NCBI GenBank assembly: GCA_028023455.1
Contig: JAQFVV010000030.1
Location: 4,856,501-4,920,500, forward strand
Reading direction: 5' to 3'
Source of the DNA: Epiperipatus broadwayi
Lineage: Eukaryota; Onychophora; Udeonychophora; Euonychophora; Peripatidae
DNA length: 64,000 bases
A model generated the notes under the pieces. The model worked only from the letters and a program-made list of their open reading frames with translations, was not told the origin of the DNA and searched no databases. The stretch's first letter is position 1, and every line of letters begins with the position of its first letter. Made by a program: the position numbers and the translations under genes. Below, piece after piece: positions 59,495 to 64,000 of this stretch.

Positions 59495-59995
59495 TAATTG
59501 GTAGAAATAAGTTGATACTAAAAGGAAATATGCCTATGTGTTTGAAAAGGAAGGTTTTTAACAAATGGGTTTTACCAGTTCTTACTTATGGATCTGGGAC
59601 TTGGACACTTAATAGAAGAGCAATACAGAGACTTCAGACCACTCAAAGAAGTATGGAGAGATGTATGTTAGGAGTAACAAGAAGAGATCGAAAACGCAAT
59701 GTATGGGTAAGAGAACAAACAGGTGTTACTGACCTCATTGAAAAAATTAAAAGATTGGAGTTGGGCTGGACATATTGCTAGAAGAGATGATAATAGATGG
59801 ACAATTGAAATTTTAAACTGGATTCCAAGAGATGTAAAAGACCCAGAAAGAGACCACATGTGAGGTGGATGGATGAAATAAGAAAGTGTGTAGGGGTGAT
59901 GTGGAGGAGAGAAGCTAAAGATCGGAGAAGATGGATTAAACTTGGAGAGACTTTCATCCTGCAGTGGATTGATAATGGTTGATAATGATGATGAT
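59495..59995 (+). pseudogene. RTE-type LINE 3' end, copy C
   Basis: The frame 59512-59781 reads KVFNKWVLPVLTYGSGTWTL, then MERCMLGVTRRDRKRNVWVR and TGVTDLIEKIKRLELGW. After a one-base shift near 59770 it continues with RWTIEILNWIPRDVK, RGP-like, RWMDEIRKCVGVMWRREA and FILQWIDNG. The end GATTGATAATGGTTGATAAT runs into a TGATGA microsatellite, typical of RTE 3' ends. Copies A and B share these motifs on the opposite strand. Confidence 0.75.
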
Positions 59996-60049
59996 ATACG
60001 TATAATAGTGGCTTAATAAAATGTTAAGAGAACTCTACCCACTTTGTTA

Positions 60050-60160
60050 ATATATAGGGTATATGAACACAGACTTTCAGATGACCCATCACTATCCACT
60101 CTATCTAATAACACTGATTCACTCAAGCACATATTGAAACAGACAGATCGAAGAATCGAT
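60050..60160 (-). repeat. Diverged retrozyme-unit fragment
   Basis: AACACAGACTTTCAGATGAC through CTATCTAATAACACTGATTC and ATTGAAACAG match the upstream half of the unit at 5990-6090 with about 75-80% identity. The hammerhead is not included. Confidence 0.55.
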
Positions 60161-60639
60161 CTTAGTTTCATGGTTGTCATTTAAGAACGGTAATTCTAAA
60201 CCACTATTTACCCGCAGTGAGACTTTTTCTATTCCAAGCCACATAAATTTTAAGTTATTTAGTTTGTGTTTATTTTAAAAAAAATTTAATGTAAAGAGTA
60301 CGAGTATAAATGTCACAAATCATGATGAATAATATTCATGTGTGTGTGGTTTGTGGATTTATATTAGCTCAATTTAAAAGTTTCAATTGCGTGGATATTT
60401 TCTTTAAATTTTAATTTTGCAAATTATACAAAGTCATTTAAAAATGCTGATCAAAAGTCACATTCCTTTGATCAGTATTTGTAATCAAAATCTTACTTGT
60501 ACAAAAGGTATACAATAATTAATTTGTACTTTGATAAATTAAGATAATGAATTTATATTTTGTATTCACGAATTCCGATGTAATTGTTTTGTCAATTTAG
60601 AATCATGTATTAAATTTAAAAAAATAAATGAAAACCGAA

Positions 60640-60785
60640 CAATGGAAATGAGAAACGTAGAACTCTTATCAAGAAAGGCAAATGCTATTGTATAGTCAAA
60701 AATTGGATATTGCTGGAGGCCGGAAAATCAAAGGAGGCGGAGTCATGAACTAAACTAGGGCAGAAAGGTCAACCGTAGCCATCTT
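60640..60785 (+). promoter_or_regulatory. Candidate core promoter with YY1-like motif
   Basis: GC-richer than its surroundings, with AGGAGGCGGAGTCATGA and GTAGCCATCTTGGAC. GCCATCTTG is the YY1-type initiator motif found close to transcription starts. It lies immediately upstream of the candidate exon 60786-61102. Confidence 0.4.
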
Positions 60786-61102
60786 GGACACTCTAACTTT
60801 TGACTTGGCTGTGCTTAGATCGTCTCGAGCTACAGCAAAGTAGTTGATCCAGAGAAATCACTTCAACCGTTATTAAGAAGTCGCCTGGTAAACTGCAATA
60901 ATGATGGGCTAAGTCCAAGAAGCTGATCCCTGTTCTGCCAATTTAAATCTTTCGTACCGCTGATCTGTAATGTTTTCCGTGCTTCCAGTCTTCCAAATTC
61001 CAACATTTAAATTAACCATGCCGTTCTAAGAAATTCAAAATGCGCGCCTACGTTCTTCATACATATCACCGCAAGAAGAAAAGCCGGACGAAGAAAGAAT
61101 GG
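60786..61102 (+). other. Candidate first exon with splice donor
   Basis: The GC-richer interval ends AAGAATG followed by GTAACT, a good donor with the intron starting at 61103. Near the end an ATG at 61040 opens MRAYVLHTYHRKKKSRTKKE, basic and without recognisable identity, running into the donor. The remaining exons would lie further right or beyond the window. The same composition pattern could be a non-coding exon. Confidence 0.35.
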
Positions 61103-61819
61103 TAACTTTTGTTACATGAACTTTTTAACTTTCCTCTCAGTAATAATTTTAAATTTAATCTGTTAACCTAATTAATTGCATGTAAATTTCTTGTTTTCCA
61201 TTTGAAAATGTTACCCAAAAACCTGTCAGTAAATTTCTTCTCTAATATTTCTATGCTCTAGTCTTTAGATAATAATTATTAATATTTGTGCCTACTAATA
61301 ATCCATTTGTGAATACATTTATATGTTTACTATTACTTATTTTACAAACAAACGATGCCAATAATAATATTTCTCAACTCTAATTAAAGTCAGTAAAGTT
61401 TATCTCATAATATTTATTATATTCATTTTAAAAGTAATTTTCTTTTATCGAACTAAAAATTGTTTCATTTATGTTGAGTTGAGAAATATTCAAGTATTTT
61501 TATTGTTTCTTTTACTTTGTCATGATATTATAATCTACACTCCAAATCTCAAATACTTAAAATAGTCTAACATTTTATTATATTTTTTATATATTATTAC
61601 GGAGTAATAATAATAAGTGAATATTTTATTGCTATTATTACCTTCCGAACAATCTGGGGAGTTATGGGTTTCAGAGTGAAATTAATTAATTGTTACTTTT
61701 GCGATCGTTTGATTTCGCCATGTTATTATTGAATAGTTATATCAGGCTGTTGCGTAGAACATTTACGGATAGATAAAATGGTTTATATAATTTCGTTTTA
61801 AAATCCACTTCCGATCACT

Positions 61820-62060
61820 CTTCCTCGATGTTACGGTGGCAACGCCTTTACCTTCGCCTAAGTTGGCATCTCGTTTTACTACCAGTTGGAGAGAAAGAAA
61901 TTCTTCTCCAGGTAATCTCTTGGATCACCGGGGTTCGAAAATGATCCCGGCTGGTTGTAGTGTCTCGGATCTACTTGGGGGCATTAAGACTTGTCAAAGT
62001 ACAAGCCGCCTGGTATTCCGTCCATGCACCGCAAGTTATTATTGTAGTGTACCTTAATCC
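61820..62060. other. GC-richer island, unrecognised
   Basis: An abrupt GC-richer block carrying an open frame (61836-62057 plus, 73 codons) with no recognisable domain. It could be an exon, a CpG island or a repeat fragment. Confidence 0.3.
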
Positions 62061-62699
62061 TTGCAACCATCAGTACATCAGTATTATATATTATATTTTT
62101 ATATAAAACCGCCTCCCATTTATCCGTATACGCAATGGTTTGAATCTATTAAATAAAACAACTTAATATAAGCTAGTAGTTAAATATTTTAAGTGCTCCA
62201 ATTACTCTGATTCTCATATCAACCTGTACATCCATTTAAACACATAAATATTGGCATGAGTTTGTTAATCAGTACAAACCGATTATTGATGACTAGCAGC
62301 AATTTATTATAAAATACATATGAGAGTTTTACCGTACCTGTAAATAATATTATTCAATGCTTTCAATAATTTATTAAAAATTTATCTAACCTAATTTTGT
62401 CTCTCTTGCATTACTACTCTCGACATCTAGTCAATCACCTGCTGTCTGTATCGACAACTTAAATATATACATTAAATTATTGGCCGTGCCAATATCCCGA
62501 CTATAAGGTATCTATGAAATAGCTGATTGTAGGTAATTTAGTCTGTGTTTTTCGATGAGCTAGAAAAGGGAACACCCCGTACCGTTGTAATATTGTCATC
62601 GGTGGGTCATGCCAGGGTTGGGTTTGAATTTAGTTTGCATTTTGGAATCTATTCCTAGACGTGGACTGGGTTTGAATTCGGATTACTGTGTGTGATGAA
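62061..62699. other. AT-rich DNA, unrecognised
   Basis: No feature recognised. Confidence 0.4.
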
Positions 62700-62830
62700 G
62701 CATGGTGATTTTTTTTTACCGGTACAATATATGCTGAAACGATAAATAATCACCAATATATGTATTTCATGCTAAACCAGCAATCATCAGTTGGTCCAGA
62801 TTATCATCTCCCACACATATATACTATAAG
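62700..62830 (-). repeat. Retrozyme-unit fragment carrying a hammerhead
   Basis: A fragment of the unit around its ribozyme. On the minus strand it reads GGGAGATGATAATCTGGACC, then the hammerhead at 62746-62804, then TTATTTATCG and AGCATATATTG. It lies 55 kb from the arrays, showing dispersal. Confidence 0.75.
62746..62804 (-). ncRNA. Hammerhead ribozyme, near-intact dispersed copy
   Basis: On the minus strand: ATAATC, TGG, ACCAA, CTGATGA, stem II TTGC/GCAT with loop TGGTTTA, GAAA, stem III, A17, then TTGGT and GATTAT. All core bases are intact. Weak points are the U-U at the first stem II pair and one mismatch in stem III. It has the same length (59 nt) as 7724-7782. Confidence 0.85.
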
Positions 62831-63543
62831 TAATGAAACATTTAGCATTTCTTGATTATATAAACACTCTCCCACTTAAAATATACAAAAGTTTATTTTA
62901 AATCATTTCACCTTAATTAAATGACTACATATATGCACATATATGATTATAATTCAGATTGAAAGCAAAATGAGAAATTTAAAAAAAAATTATAAGCTGA
63001 GTTTAGTTTCGGTTATTTTGCCTTTTCTTTAAGTAAGTTGAAATGAAAACTATCTTTGATTTCCTTTATAATAAATAAAAAAAACATTAATCCAATTTCG
63101 AATGCCCCTTGTGCCTCTGCTGTTTCTGTCTAAGGTAAAATAATATATATAAAAAAAATGACAGAACATTTTATTACTCTCGACTTCCAAACATTATATA
63201 TAATTTATTATAGGGATCTAGATGAATCCTATTATACGAGAAAAAAAAATCAAAAACCTTCTAATAGTAACATTCACTAACATATTTATAAAACCTTAAA
63301 TCACACATATATAAAAACTAAATGTACGTATATATTTTTCACTGGTTATAATATAAAAAAAAAAAAAATTGAAAACTAATAAGGGGTTAAGTTACATGTT
63401 TACAAAACCTTCAGTCAAACACAAAAAAATTAAATGTATGTATACGTTTCCATTGATTACAATCTTATAAAGATAAGATATATAAATACTATTTATATAT
63501 TAAATAGACAATCACCATCTTAACAAATGATAAATTTTATATT

Positions 63544-63583
63544 CAAGCGCTTTCAAAGGTCTAAGCCTTCAAACTAATACAAC
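63544..63583 (-). ncRNA. Hammerhead-like hairpin, class 2
   Basis: On the minus strand: TATTAGTTTGAAGG, a loop, ACCTTTGAAAGCGCTTG. It has the same layout as 28136-28174 but more diverged; the stem pair AAGG/CCTT replaces GAGG/CCTC. Confidence 0.35.
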
Positions 63584-63659
63584 AAAATTTAAGTCTTACC
63601 GGTAACTTTTGAAATTGTATACGTCTTTATTTAGATAGCCATAGAAACATTCTAGTTCA

Positions 63660-64000
63660 CAGCTAGTACTGACTGCTTATTATGATTTCAGTCCTCTACA
63701 TGTCCATTTTTCTATTTTTTACTTTCTGCTTCGGTTATCCATTAACAGCAGCAGGCATTAGTCGGCAAGATTTTTCTGGCACTCTACATTTCTTCACTAC
63801 ATCATTCTGGCTCCAGCAAACAGTCGAGAGTCTATTCAGCCATTTGAACTACAGCACCCATTTAAGTTTACTCATATATCTGGACTACAGAATGTTGGTG
63901 TTTCACGATCTTATTCAGCAGGGGGCTAATATACTCCTAGTTGCAGAGATCTCTGTCCAAAAACTAATTTCTTTTCTGATTCAAAAGTTTTCTTTATGGC
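63660..64000. other. Moderate-GC window edge, unrecognised
   Basis: Base composition is more balanced than in the flanking DNA. The edge may cut through a repeat or an exon, but I see no reading frame or motif to identify it. Confidence 0.3.

Overview
This window looks like AT-rich nuclear DNA from an invertebrate animal. It contains one clear protein-coding gene, with a spliced 5' UTR and an eroded-repeat setting typical of metazoans, and no bacterial gene structure. The repeat types (Penelope-like elements, RTE-type LINEs, Merlin, hAT and hammerhead-bearing retrozymes) are all known from animals. I cannot assign a phylum from sequence alone; a mollusc is possible, but that is only an impression.

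The host gene is a leucine-rich-repeat/TIR receptor of the Toll-like type at 34.76-37.82 kb (+), preceded by a strong 3' splice site and followed by AATAAA signals. Two GC-richer stretches look like promoter plus first-exon regions of other genes: 4.77-5.03 kb (-) and 60.64-61.10 kb (+). Their coding parts are not recognisable here.

Nearly everything else is mobile DNA. (1) A hammerhead-ribozyme repeat (retrozyme-like) occurs as tandem units of about 465-490 bp at 5.95-6.57 and 6.9-7.5 kb, as an inverted unit at 7.5-7.95 kb, and as fragments at 2.6, 60.1 and 62.7 kb. One unit keeps a complete 59-nt type I hammerhead at 7724-7782 (+), and array 1 is bounded by a perfect 12-bp target-site duplication. 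(2) Penelope-like elements occur at 27.7-31.4 kb (reverse transcriptase plus GIY-YIG, interrupted by a solo LTR), as a 3.9-kb palindrome of two 5'-truncated copies at 50.75-54.68 kb, and as 3'-end fragments at 3.1 and 14.2 kb. (3) Merlin (ISXO2-like) DNA transposons occur at 19.76-21.39 kb (transposase with frameshifts), 11.03-11.63 kb (deletion derivative) and probably 44.84-46.36 kb. (4) RTE-type LINE remnants lie at 46.5-49.75 kb (-) and 59.5-60.0 kb (+), with another LINE at 56.8-58.45 kb (+) and a LINE 3' fragment at 38.8-39.15 kb (-). (5) There is a non-autonomous hAT element at 34.19 kb, many foldback elements, and three copies of a small tRNA-Gly-derived element bounded by TGTCAA/TTGACA.

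The main result is the hammerhead system. It combines an apparently active ribozyme fold, decayed sister copies with a compensatory stem change, head-to-tail units and a retrotransposition-type duplication. Several other hairpins that resemble hammerheads sit at the ends of the Penelope-type repeats.
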